Positions 20,833 to 32,458 of a stretch of DNA of 64,000 nucleotides are shown piece after piece. The translations under genes and the position numbers were made by a program. The DNA comes from Cryptomeria japonica (taxonomy: Eukaryota > Streptophyta > Pinopsida > Cupressales > Cupressaceae): contig NC_081413.1 in NCBI RefSeq assembly GCF_030272615.1, positions 98,147,239 to 98,211,238 on the forward strand, written 5' to 3'. How positions within the stretch are numbered: the first letter of the stretch is position 1; the number at the start of each line of letters is the position of its first letter. Under the pieces are notes generated by a model, which saw nothing but the letters and a program-made list of their open reading frames with translations, was not told the DNA's origin and ran no database searches.

Positions 20833-23800
20833 GGATCTTATCTTGGAATGTCAGAGGTTTGAATGCCTCTGACAAGAGGGGATGGATCAAGAAGCAGTTG
20901 GATTCCTCCCAAGCCAAAATCATTTTACTACAAGAAACAAATCTTTCAGATGAAGCCTCTCAAAAGATTTTTAAAAAATGGACTTTATGGGATTTCATAC
21001 ATATTCCTGCAGTAGGGGCTTCCGGTGGTATTCTGACCTTGTGGAATACCAGGACAATCAAAGCAAAAACTTTGAGTCAAGGGACAAATTGGCATCTTAT
21101 TCTTATTAAAAATTTTGATTTATCCTTTGTTCTCTTCAATATATATGGCCCAACAACTCCTTAAGAGAAACATGCTCTTTGGAATACTATAACTTGTCAG
21201 ATCCAACAACAGGGAGTTCAAAAAATCATCTTAGGAGGTGATTTCAATGCCATCTTGTCTCAGGATGAGAAACAGGGAGGCAATCCTACAACACCTAAGG
21301 TGATTGAAGACTTTAGATCTTTCATGTCTGATAATGCCCTTTCTAACATTTCACCTTCTAATGGTCAATTTACATGGACAAACCAGAGAACTTCCCTTCA
21401 AATTGCAAGTAGATTAGATAGTTTTTTCACTTCATATGAATGGATCCTTCATAAATATACTTTCAGCTCTAAAATTCTATCGTTCTCCGGGTCTGACCAT
21501 TTTCCTATTGAATTATGTCTAGATAAACATGAAGTTTCTCATCATAGATCTTCTTTTAAGTTTGAAAGATGGTGGTTTCGACACCCACATTTTCATGCTC
21601 TACTTCGTCAATGGTGGGTGAGTGCCCCCTTCTGTAGGGGGAACAAAATGTTTCAACTCTATACGAAAATGTAATTTGTAAAAGCCAATATCAAAGTTTG
21701 GAATAGGAAAGTATTCAAAAATATCTTTGCAGAAAAAACAAAGGTAGAGAAGGAATTAAAGGACGTCAATGAACTTATCTTTTCTACTAGGATTAATCCA
21801 GAAATTTTCTTAAAGCAAAAGCATTTACAAAGCTACTGGGAAGAATTGTGCTCTAGAGAGGAGGAATACTAGAGACAAAAATCAAGGGAATTATGGCTAA
21901 AAGAAGGAGATAAAAATACTAAATTCTTCCAGGCTTTTGCAAAGATTAAGCAAGCTACATCTACTATCTTTTCTATAAATGCCTCTTCTTTGGGGGAAAA
22001 ATTAATTAATGAACAATAAATTAGGGAAGAGGGTGAACTCTTCTATAAAAATCTTCTTTCTCCCTCCCCTCCTTTTGTTTCTGAGGAGTCCAGTGTCGAC
22101 ATATTGTTAGACTCCATTCCTTGTCTGATTTCACAACATGATAATGATTATTTGATGCAACCTTTCTCTCTTGCCGAATTACAAGAGGTGGTATTTTTGA
22201 TGGCTCCGGACAAGTCTCCAAGCCCTGATGGTTTCACCATACTATTATTTCAAAAGTGTTGGGACATTTTAGGCTTTGATCTTTTAATGGCTTTGGAGGA
22301 GTCAAGACAAAAATCTTTTATTCTCAAGAACTTCAATTTAACCCATCTTGCACTTATCACCAAATCCAATAACCCTCAATATTTTGTAGATTTTAGGCCT
22401 ATCTCCTTATGTAATTAAGTGTACAAGATTTTCACAAAAGCTATCTATCTCCAGTTAATATCCTTGATACCTAAAGTAATATCTCTTCAACAAGGAGGTT
22501 TTGTTCCTAGCAGGGAAACATCAGAAGGTGCGCTTGTGGCCTAAGAAGTTGTGCACTCAATTAACTCTTCATAGTCCCTTGCTTTTATAGCTAAATTAGA
22601 CATGTTGAAAGCATATGATAAAGTATGTTGGTCCTTTCTTTTGAGAGTGCTTAAAAAGTTTGGCTTTTCGGATAAGTGGTGCAAATGGATCAAAAATTGC
22701 CTATGGGGCACATTTTTTAGTTATTGTTAATGGTAATCCTTCTGGTTTTTTTCGAGCCACCCAAGGGGCTCGACAAGGTGACCTGCTATCACCTTTTCTA
22801 TTCATTATCATGGTAGAAGCTTTTAGTAGATTGGTCAATAAACAGTTGAGTCTGGGTTTCTAGAAGGGGGTATGTATCCCTAATACCTCAATTTCTATCA
22901 CCCTCACCTTATTTGAAAATGATACACTTTTATTCGGCTGTTCCAATATACAAGAAGCAAGGCATATTAAGAAAATATTGTACATATATACTTCTGGATC
23001 TGGAGAGAAAATCAGTGCGCAAAAATCCAAACTATTCATATTCAATACTTCTGAAATGGTGTCTAACAATATTATCTAGACATTGGGCTTTCCAATGGAT
23101 TCTCTTCCATCATCGTACTTGGGTATCCCTTTCTTTATGGGAGTAGGGAAACCTTCTTTTTGGAATTTTGTGATTGACAGATTAAAAAGGAAAATTTCTT
23201 TCTGGAAAGCTAGATGGTTATCTTTGTCAGGCGGAATCCTTCTTGTCAAAACTGTTTTGTTTACAATTCCAAACTACTACATTTCAGTCCTTCAAGCCCC
23301 GAAATCTATTGTCTCTCATATCGAGAAAATTATTTGGAATTTTATTTGGAAAGGTAATTTTTCAGAAGAGAAAAAGATCCCACTTGTGTCTCTCAACAAA
23401 ATGACTCCAAGCAAATCTACGGGCAGGGTGGGTCTGCATGATCTTTCAAAAAGGAATAAGGCCTTTGGGGGAAAGCTAGTTTGGAATATGTATGAAAAAC
23501 CACATGCTTTGTGGTGTCAAATTATGGAAGAAAAGTATTTAGATACTCCTACCCCTTCACGTATATTTACTATCCTTGATCCTCCATTAGGATCCACAGT
23601 TTGGAACTTCATGATGGACTCTAGGAATGTGATTACTAGATACTTATCGTGGCAAGTACATAATGGCAAAGAAGTCAACTTTTGCCATGATTCATGGAGT
23701 GGTCTCCCCCCTCTTAATCTAGAGGAGTCCCTAGTAGATGTGATCCCCATATTTACTGCTCATTGGGGTTCACACCTTTATGATTACATAGATGATCTTG

Positions 23801-25103
23801 AGAAGCCTTCAAATCGTGTCATTTGGAAAAAGCCAGTTCTACTCCCAATCTCCCCAGGTCAAAAGGTAAAATTTTATTTGATTCTCAAGAACCGCATTAT
23901 CTTTATCTCTAATGGTTTGGACAAATTGATATGGTGCCCTACAAAGAGTGGAAAGTACTCTATCAAGGAAGGGTATAAGGCAATTCATCAAATGTTTGTT
24001 CAATCCTATTCACAAAGAGCCTACAATTTCTGTTGGAATAATAGTGTTCTTCCCAAGGCAAGGATGTTTGCTTGGCTTGCTCTACATAAGAGAATACTCA
24101 CCAGTGAGAGACTTGTTAAATTGAATATTGCACATCCATTTGCTTGTTTACTTTGTGGTGAATACAGTGAAATGTTAGATCATCTCCTCCTCCAATGTGA
24201 TTTTGCTCACTATTTTTGGATGTTCGTGCTTGATAAGCTTTCCTTTAGCACCCCTGTTCCAAATAATATATGGAATTTGTTCCAGTCATGGCCAGTCTTA
24301 TACTCATCCTCTCTTTTTGCATGTATTTGGAAAGTGATCCCATCCATAGTAGTATGGTCACTTTGGTGGTAAAGAAATAAGCGTATTTTTAGAAAGCAAA
24401 CATCTCCTCTTTCTGAAGTTTTCAATTATATTGAAAAATCAGTATCAGAACTGGTTAATGCTCAAGTTTCAAATCAGTTCAATTCAAATAGGGAATTTAC
24501 TTCTTGGGATGGTCAAGTTATGAACTGCTGGAAGGGCATCTCTATTCCTATATCACCTTGTCTTCCGAGAGTGAGAACTAGTAAAATTGATAGAAATAAA
24601 GTGAAATGGTGTCCTTCGAACTCAATGCATTTCAAACTAAATTTTGATGGCTCCTCCAAAGGGAACCCAAGTGATGTAGGGATAGGAGTATGCATAAGGG
24701 ATCACACAGGATGTGTTTTAGCCTTGAAAGTTGCTTTTATTCCACCAAGTACTAACAACCATGCAGAGGCATATGCTTTACTTGAAGGTATTCTACTAGT
24801 AAAAAACTGAACATCTCATATATACACATTGAAGGCGATTCAGCTACTATTATCAACGCTTGCATAAAGAGAAATATTGATAATTGGCAGATAAGATATT
24901 TACTTGAACAAGCATGGACACTAATTGATACATTTACAAACTTCACCATTTCACATGTGTATAGAGAAGGGAACCGGGTTGCAGATCATTTGGCAAATAT
25001 GGGAAGTTCCAAGGAGGAACTTAATATGATGGGTCCGAATTGTGATTTTGATTCTTATCCAATTCTTAAGGCAAAAATTTTGGAGGATATGGGTATAGGA
25101 TAA
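20829..25103 (+). pseudogene. LINE ORF2: endonuclease, reverse transcriptase, RNase H
   Basis: Starts at ATG 20829 (MRILSWNVRGLNASDKRG). APE-type endonuclease motifs are present: LLQETN, GGDFNAIL (21237), GSDHFPIEL (21490). RT motifs: KSPSPDGF, FRPISLCN, KLDMLKAYDKVCW, ARQGDLLSPFLF; the catalytic box reads FENDTLLF where FADDTLLF is usual, so one Asp is Asn. A CxxC...HLLLQC zinc-finger-like segment lies at 24150-24200. Plant-type RNase H follows: KLNFDGSSKGNPSDVGIG, then after a frameshift near 24807 IHIEGDSATI and HVYREGNRVADHLA. Frame changes near 22716 and 24807; stops at 21162, 21672, 22018, 22417, 23078 and 24370 among others. Confidence 0.85.
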
Positions 25104-25560
25104 TATTACATATAGCTATACAGTGGTCTTTTTCATAATGATATAAATTGGTGTGTGATATTATAAGTGTAGGGTCCTATGGTTTTGCTGCATCTGTATA
25201 TTGTGAAGGGATATTGATTTGAGAAGTGTGTTGGATGGTAAGTTGGATAAATTCATAAGTGAGACAGATTGTGGACTGCTATGTAAATGTGCACAACCCT
25301 CGTGATATTTTGGTTTAGACTGCATTATAGAAAACATTCGATACTGGGGGATGTTTTATGACACTCGGTATTCTGGACACTATAAGATATTGTATTTTTT
25401 GGCATATTTGAGATTTACATCTCACAACCTTTCTATGTATTGTAGAGCAAGGATTAGAGTTTTTCTTACTGGTTCTTTTCTCCGGGAGCTCTTTGAATCA
25501 GATTTATATAATAAAATATATTAAATGGCACCGCCACCTAGTGTTTAAAAAAAAATAAAA
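25104..25560 (+). other. LINE 3' UTR and A-rich tail
   Basis: Non-coding stretch after the ORF2 stop TAA (25101-25103). It holds TAATAAAATATATTAAATGG just before the tail and ends in TTTAAAAAAAAATAAAA (25544-25560). The right TSD copy starts at 25561. Confidence 0.75.
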
Positions 25561-25909
25561 AATATTTAATTAATATTTAGAAGAGGGTGAATGATTAGAT
25601 AATTAGAGATAGAAATTGAATAATTAGTAATTTATTTAAATAATGAAGATTATTTAAACTAGGGAATTAACCATAATTAATTAAATAATAAATATTTAAT
25701 TAATATTTAGAAAATGATTGAAATGATGATAGAATAGAAAATAGAATAATTAGTAAGATTATGAAGAAATGTGAAATTAGAAGAAAATAGAAGAAATAGA
25801 AGAATTAGAAGAATAAGATTAATTAACTTAATTAAATAATTAAGGAATTATTTAATCACTTAGAGGAATAATTAGTACATGATTAATGAGACATTTTTAG
25901 GTGTCTACA

Positions 25910-26694
25910 CATGCCAAAGTAGTTGTATTTCAATTTGATGGTTTTTCAATTCCCTTTTTTCCAAAGAAATTGAAAAAAAAAAAAAAAAGGGAAGTTTTAC
26001 TAAATTTATTAGAGGGGATCATACCCCTACTATGGACATGTACTAAGATGATTTTCATCCAATCAACATCATCATCTTGGTTTTCAACAAGTAGCTTATT
26101 TCAAATACCACCCTATATTTCACAATCTGACAGGAGTTCTCTAAGCACCACCAATCAATACTTATACACTAGTAGTTAAAAAAACTAATCACCACAAATT
26201 TTAAATCAAACAATGATACATAAGAATAATAATCAAATAATATATAATTAATTATTAAATAATTATTTTAAATCATCAAAATAAAATCCATTAACATCAC
26301 AAGTCATAAAAATGATCCACATAATCTAATGACACAATAATTTCTTATTATCACAAAAGAGTCATATAGTCATGTCAATATAAAATGTGATCACCAAAAC
26401 ACAAAACTATGTAGAAAAGAATAAAGGTACAATATATAATTAATTGTACTTTTGTGGTGTATTAGATAGGACTAATTACCCTACTAAAAAGGTTATTTTT
26501 TATTAAAAGAAGTATTATTTAGCAACATAATTCACGTTAAGGGTGTTCATATTTAGATACTTCAATTCTTGTTCCCAAACTACTTGATCCACTAAGATTT
26601 GATTAAAATAATTGGCCTTGTAACTAATAAAACCCCAATTTATATGGGCTTTCTTAGATTGAAGAAGGTTCTAATGTGTTTTTTTTTGTCTAGG
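25910..26694. other. AT-rich DNA outside the PMD element
   Basis: No gene. Begins with CATGC, the expected target-site duplication of the PMD element. It contains an A-run at 25973-25988 and AT-rich text with no sustained frame or repeat that I recognise. Confidence 0.4.
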
Positions 26695-28511
26695 TGTAGC
26701 ATTGTAAATTATACACCCTTAATTGGGTGGTATAATTCCCCTTAGGTTAGCACCCACCTTCTAGTGTGTTGCATCTTGCATTGTAAATTCCCTTTGAGCA
26801 TTAATTAATTAATTTAATTAAAGTCCTCTTTCAGCCCTCTACACATCATAAAATTGGGCCCTTAATCCTAAGTGTGCCCCTTTTTATTTTATCCTTTCAA
26901 TGAATTAATTCATCAAAAACCCTAATTAAGTCCTATTTCGACCTTCAAGGCATGACTTCACATATCTAAACACCTTGAATTGTTGCATCGACCTGTGATT
27001 GACTTTGTAATCATGATGCCTTGCATCCCTACAAATTTGGAAAACAATCAGGCGAACCATGGTGATTCATCATGGTCTCGACCTTTTCTCCTTGAATTTT
27101 GAGATCACGTTTTGGCAGTATTATAATGTTTAAATCCGACTTGGTGCGAAATTATATCATTTCTAGGTCAGCCTATGATTAAAAACAAATTTAGGGTTTC
27201 ATACATATATCCTTTCCTTTCCTCATTTGAAGGATCCATCTACAAGCAATTGAAGGAGCCTCTTATGAAGTGAAAGTACAGGTTATGTGGAGTCGTCAAC
27301 CAGAAAATCGAGTGTTTACCAAGTATTAATCAACCATTTTCATCATCAATTGAAGATTTGGATATTGAAGAATAATAGGAGATCATCGATTGTTGATTGG
27401 CTTGTCCCTATACCTTAGGGTTTAGTATGGTTTCATGTTATTTTCATATCACTTTATAAGTTTCACAACACTTATTTTCACATTTACATCCATGCTTTAG
27501 ATCCATTATTGCATTTGTGATTTGAAGCATTTACATTCAATTTACATTCATTTAGGGTTTTATGCTCATATCATAGGATAGAACTCTAATTATTGCATTT
27601 TAGCACATTTAGGATCTTATACACACATAAGATTCTTGTACACACATTTTCAATACATTATTGACTATTTGTGGAGGTGGAAATCACCAAAACAAGGGGT
27701 TTGACTAAGGAAAAACCCTATATAGCCACCCATACACCATTTTCTAGCTTGTAGGTGCATTTATAGGATTCTGACAAAGCCGTGGACTTTTGGAAAGACA
27801 AAATTAGCAGACACAAGTCCAAACTTAGAGGAAGGCCCCAGTTTTTTGGGACCAAGGTGCCCAACACCCTGATCTAGGACCATGGTGCCCAACGCCTTGG
27901 TCCTTTGAGTTTTTTAGCTTTTTCTGATAGTTCAACAAATTCGAATCCCCTTCAATAGTTTTCAGATGTACAATGCAATTTGGTAACAAGGACCAAGGTG
28001 CCCAACGCCCTATTCCAACTCATTCTAGACCAGTTTCTGATATCACGTGCATATATGAATTTCATTTCCAGTTCTGTAGTTTATATCCACATGGGCTTCA
28101 CTTAGTGAACCTGGGTTATAGCACGTGTATTCATGGCATACTAAAGAATCCCCCTATTTTCAAAAAATATTGCCCTAAACTCCTTTTTTGTCACCCTCTC
28201 CCAATACACAGCCTAAATTAAAAGCCCCCCTATTTTCACCAATTATTGTATTTTTTCATAGTTGGAATTAAAAACCCCCCTATTTTCACCAATAGTCAAT
28301 ATATTGCACGCTCATTTTTGTGATATTAAACCCCCCAATATGAATGCGCATGATATAATAATACCTAGCTAGTGAAGCCCCCATGTTTATTTCTTAGTTT
28401 CAGTTCTACATTTATCTGTTATTCCAATTTATATCATCACTTTCATCATCTCCCTATCTTAGTTCATGATTATTGCACATTTAGCTCACTTTCCTTTCAT
28501 AGAAGCAAAGG
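26695..28511 (+). mobile_element. LTR-like remnant with leader repeats
   Basis: TGTAGCATTGTAAATTATAC (26695) looks like an LTR start. The stretch 26840-27200 is homologous to 30230-30560 inside the neighbouring element (shared TTGGCCCTTAAG/GTGTGCCC...TTTCAATTAATT, CATATCTA, TTTTCTCCT). From 27838 to 28015 a GC-rich motif, core GGACCAAGGTGCCCAACGCC, occurs at 27838, 27877 and 27990. At 28145-28290 the phrase CCCCCCTATTTTCACCAAT recurs three times. The remnant appears to be the host of the element at 28517, because text resumes at 36580. I could not fix the LTR end. Confidence 0.4.
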
Positions 28512-28516
28512 AATAG

Positions 28517-29695
28517 TGTAACGTCCTAAAATTGCACCCCTTGCAATTTTCAACTGCATTTGGGTCTTTACCTTAGCGTTTGCGCCCCTTGGCTTGATTA
28601 TGCTCACACATATCGAAAACTTCATGAAATTCATTGATGCACCCTGCTGCGACCTTGATCTTGCCCCAAATTAGGGTAGGACCAGGGCATGACACCATGG
28701 TCCCCCATAATGGGGACCTATCTTGGACCCCTTTCCCTAACCTATCTCAAATTTGTAGCGGGAAAATCCCCTCTATGTCGGCTGATGTTAGAAAATGAGT
28801 CAATTAATCCTATGGCCAAATATATAAGAGAGATTTCCCCTCTCATTTGAGGATCCACGATATCTAATGAAAAATTCTATCAAGCATCCAAGTATTCAAG
28901 AGATCAAGCATTCAAGCATTCAAAAGAAATTGAGCATTTTCAGTCTTCCTTCAAGCTTTGGAGCAATAATAGAGTCAAGATTTCAAGCATTGAAGAGGAG
29001 ATCATCATTCTACTTCATGAAATCATAATTCCATGTGGAGGCAAGCAAAAATTCACAAGGAGGTATAAGCATTTCATTTTCATGCAATTCAACATCCCCT
29101 CAAAGAGGAGGATTTCTACTTTCAGGCATTTCAATTACATTATTTCAACCACTTTGTTAATTCCAAAACCGGGGTTTGACCTAAAGGCAAGCCCTATTCC
29201 CAACACATTTCCCTTTCCTTCTGTGTGCAGAAAGAAGGTGTGCATCTGCACTTCTGGAATTAAGCTTTATTCCCAGAGATGGTAAAACCCTTTCGACGCA
29301 CAAAAATTTTAGAGGACTGATAGGAGGGTGACCTGGTTGGGACACACAATCCATGCAAATTTTGGCAGATTTTGCAGAGAAGCTCTGAATCATCTCAAAT
29401 TTCTCAAATCCAAGTGCACAATTGAATCTTGAATCTGTAGCTCGTTGTTTTCTCATACTTTGTCTTCATTTTCAGCACTTAGTCTTAATTCAATTAATCA
29501 ACTTACAAAACAGGCTCAAACACATTCCAAACACAATCAATCTACTTAGTATTTAGTCCTTGCATCATTTAGGATTGGATCTAGTAGATTCATCCCCCTC
29601 TTTTCAATGTAAAGTCTCCCCAAGTGAAAATTGAGCTTAGTGAATCCTCATTTCCCTGTGCTAGATTTGCTAAGCTCCCAGTTTTCCACTTTACA
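28517..29695 (+). repeat. 5' LTR
   Basis: TGTAACGTCC... to ...CACTTTACA, 1179 bp, canonical TG...CA. TATA box TATATAAG at 28821-28828. Downstream of it CAAGCATTCAAG-type words repeat (28875-28935). Short open frames on both strands are not genes. Confidence 0.9.
28821..28828 (+). promoter_or_regulatory. LTR TATA box (TATATAAG)
   Basis: TATATAAGAGAGATTTC lies about 305 bp after the LTR start. The same TATATAAGAG lies at 35691-35700 in the 3' LTR. Confidence 0.6.
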
Positions 29696-29698
29696 TTT

Positions 29699-29711
29699 TG
29701 GTGAACCCAAC
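29699..29711 (+). other. Primer-binding site, partly tRNA-Trp-like
   Basis: TGGTGAACCCAAC starts 3 nt after the LTR. The first ten bases equal the PBS of the other two LTR families here; the next bases differ (AACTC rather than GACGT). It could be a mutated tRNA-Trp site or use another tRNA. Confidence 0.55.
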
Positions 29712-31016
29712 TCTTTGCACCCTTAGTTCTGATTTTTGTTTTTAGATTTGAGTGTATGCAATTTATAATTCAAATTTTTAATTACAAGTTTAATTTCCTT
29801 GCAGTTTTCAAAAACTAAGAGGTTAAATTCACAAATACCCTAATTTTTAGATTCAAAATTGAGCTTGTGGTTTGTCTAAATTGGATTGATTGTTTCAGAT
29901 ATGAGAACTCTTCAATTTTACAATTCAAGTTTTCATTTACATGTTCAATTTTAAAAAAAAAAAAAAAAACCTAATTTTTAACTTTAAAATTGAACTCGTG
30001 GATTGTGTAGATCTTGAATTAATTTTCAGATTTGAGTCCTTGCCTCAATTTCAAAATTAATTTTGTCTCCTTACAAAATTCAAATTTTCAAATTTAAATT
30101 TTTAAAATTAAGCAGTTTATGCAACAAACCCTAATTTTTAAATATAAATTAATCTTGTGCAATTTCAAAATTTTCTTTAAGCATTTAATTGACACAATTA
30201 AATCTAAAGCTTCTTGTTTTACTCCTAAATATCATAAAAGTTGGCCCTTAAGTGTGCCCTTTTTGTTATTCTTTCAATTAATTATATTCTTGATCATCCT
30301 AAGTGTGTCCTATTTCAACCTTCAGGGCTTATTTTCGCATATCTAGACATCTCCAATTCCCATATCCTTTTGGAATTTGCATTAAAATCACAATATCTTG
30401 CTTCCCTAAAAATTTGAAAAAATGTTTGTCGGACCAAGTCGCTACGTACTTGGTCCCAACTTTTTCTCCTCAAATTTCGGGAGCCTGTTTTGACTGTATG
30501 TTACTGCTTAATTCCAGAGATTTGTGAAATTTTATTGATTTTAGGTCACCCTAAGGACGAAAACAAATCCGACTTTCAACATTTCAATTTTCAATTTAAA
30601 TTTTAAAATTAAGTGGTTAATTACATATACCCTAATTTTTAAAATTAAATTGATTTCTTCAAATTTTCAAAATTTTTAAATTAAGAGGTTAGATTTGGAC
30701 AACTCTAATTTTAATTTTGATCTTCCCTCCTTTCAAATTTTTAAAATTAAGAGGTCATTTCCAACCCTAATTTTAATTTTAAATTTCTATCTTCTAAGGG
30801 ATAATTTCAAATTTAAATTAATAAGTTATTTTAACAAAGCCATAATTTTAAATTTCAAATTCCTAAGCGATTACAATCATTTTTCATTTCAAAAATGAAA
30901 TATCCAATTTCCCTCCCTTAGTGCATGAGTTTTAATACTATTAGTCCTACCTATAGTATCCCCGTAAGGAGATCAATTGTAGAATTAAGGCTGCCCAAGG
31001 TTTAAATACCGAGGAA
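29712..31016 (+). other. Leader of the 28517 element
   Basis: Non-coding and T/A-rich, with many CAAATTTTCAAATTTAAATT-like words and recurrent phrases AAGCGGTTAATT / ACCCTAATTTTTA. The middle part, 30230-30560, is homologous to 26840-27200, so the leader holds a module shared with another LTR family. Confidence 0.5.
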
Positions 31017-32458
31017 ATGGAGCCTAATTTGGCTATTTCTTTCAATGAGGATGTTGGTGGTTCTTCCAATCCTATAGATATTCTCGTTTATCCTCTTGAT
31101 AATTCTCATAATGAGGATGAGTCATTAACTAGGGAATCCATTGACCAATTGGTGAAGATGGATAATCTATTTGACAATCTTCAATAATGGATGAGTCAAG
31201 AATACCCGAAAAGTGAAGCTCTCTCATTGATTGAAGGATTAAAAAGAATGATTCAAAGTGATAAACATGGTGTTGATATCTTGCATGGTATTTCTCATAT
31301 TGTTGATTATAATATCATGCCTATGAAAAGTTGTTCTAAGAACCTAGGTTATACACAACCTCCTAGTCAGGTTAATCATTCCATTCCTTTGACAACTCCT
31401 ATGGCTAGTGTTCCTACCTTCACATCAAACATCATGGCTACCTCTACACAAAATGTCATACCTACAAATGTTAGTCATGGGGGAAATACCTCTTCTTTCA
31501 TTCCTCCTACCACGAGTGTTCCCCTTGTTACCCAATCACATTCACCACCTATAAAATGTCAAGGGGGTAACTCCTTCAATCACAATCCCTTCATTCCTCC
31601 TATGAGTCTTCCATGTGTTACCCAACCTTCTCCATTACCTACTTATCATAGTGTCCCACCTCCTTATTCTCAATATCTTCCTTCATTCAATAATGTTACT
31701 CCTCCCTCTCAATCCAACATCTCTAATTTTAATCCTTCTACTGAAACTACAATCAATAGTGTAGCTCAAATAGTGTCTTCTTTACAACAACAAATAGATT
31801 CTATGAATCAATCTAAGTATAGTGTGCCCACATTTGATGTAGCAATCCCATTATCCAATGACATTGTTAGAGTCATCCCTCTTAAACATGTAGAAGTTCC
31901 TCAATTGGAAATTTATAATGGAAAAGCTGATCCCTTAACTCATGTTAAAACATTCCAAATTTTGTGTAGTGACTTTGCTCATGATCAAATATTTCTAGCG
32001 AAATTGTTTACTAGAACATTACGGGATAGAGCTTTGCAATGGTATTATTTTTTTCCTCGTTACTCTATTACTTCCTTTCAACAACTGGCTAATGCTTCTT
32101 TCAACAATTTCACAATAACATTGGTCCTAAAGTTACTATGACTGATTTGATGCATTGTAAACAAGGTGTTAAAGAAAAAGTGATTGATTTTATTGGTAGA
32201 TATAAGCATTTGTATTCTCATATTTCTTTTCCTATGCCTAATAAAGATATTCAAAATATTTTTATTACTAATTTACAAAAAGATATTAGGGATAAACTTC
32301 TCTTAACCAAGTTTACTTCCTTTTCGCAGTTGTGTGCAGTACTTCACAATTATCAATTGACTATGAGTCAATTGGAACAATCATCTCCTTCCATGGCTCC
32401 GAGTGATAAGGGTGATAGTGCTCAACAACTATTTGTGAAGTTCAAACCAAACAAATGA
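31017..32458 (+). pseudogene. Ty3-type gag
   Basis: Frame from ATG 31017 (MEPNLAISFNEDVGG) with an in-frame TAA near 31185 and a frameshift near 32110-32138. Middle part Pro/Ser/Thr-rich (residues about 100-240). Then comes the Retrotrans_gag core: VPQLEIYNGKADPLTHVKTF (31886-31950), RTLRDRALQWYYFFPRYSI and, after the shift, KQGVKEKVIDFIGRYKHLYS ... LPxxD-like DIRDKLLLTKFTSFSQL. Gag forms the cytoplasmic virus-like particle that packages the RNA. Without the shift and stop the protein would be of normal length for this family. Confidence 0.8.

Larger units (their letters stand above)
17604..25560 (+). mobile_element. Full-length L1-type LINE with RNase H, inserted in an LTR
   Basis: 5' UTR (17604-18843), ORF1 (18844-20832), ORF2 (20829-25103: endonuclease, RT, zinc-finger region, RNase H), 3' UTR and a short A-rich tail (25546-25560). 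The 13-bp sequence AATATTTAATTAA lies directly before (17591-17603) and after (25561-25573) the element. About 7957 bp long. ORFs carry many stops and at least two frameshifts, and one RT catalytic Asp is lost, so it is dead. Confidence 0.85.
13158..25909 (-). mobile_element. PMD-carrying LTR retrotransposon, minus strand, with nested LINE
   Basis: Read on the minus strand: LTR (25909 to 16647, interrupted by a LINE), a perfect tRNA-Trp-type PBS (16643-16626), a leader with three kinds of tandem repeat (16520-15150), and a long frame with a Plant Mobile Domain and a coiled coil (14984-13158). Its 3' part and 3' LTR are not identified. No RT or integrase is seen in this part. The 5 bp outside the LTR are CATGC (25910-25914). 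PMD domains captured by plant Ty3-type elements are known; this copy is degenerate. Confidence 0.7.
16647..25909 (-). repeat. LTR of the PMD element, split by a LINE
   Basis: Minus-strand ends are TGTAGACACC (25909) and GTGTCACA (16647). Without the LINE and one TSD copy, the length is about 1293 bp. The left part (16647-17603) and right part (25574-25909) rejoin cleanly. The rejoined text AATATTTAATTAA-TATTTAGAA equals an intact internal repeat of the same LTR at 25694-25716. The LTR is AT-rich with ATTTAATTAA words and carries a TATA box at 16959-16951. Confidence 0.8.
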
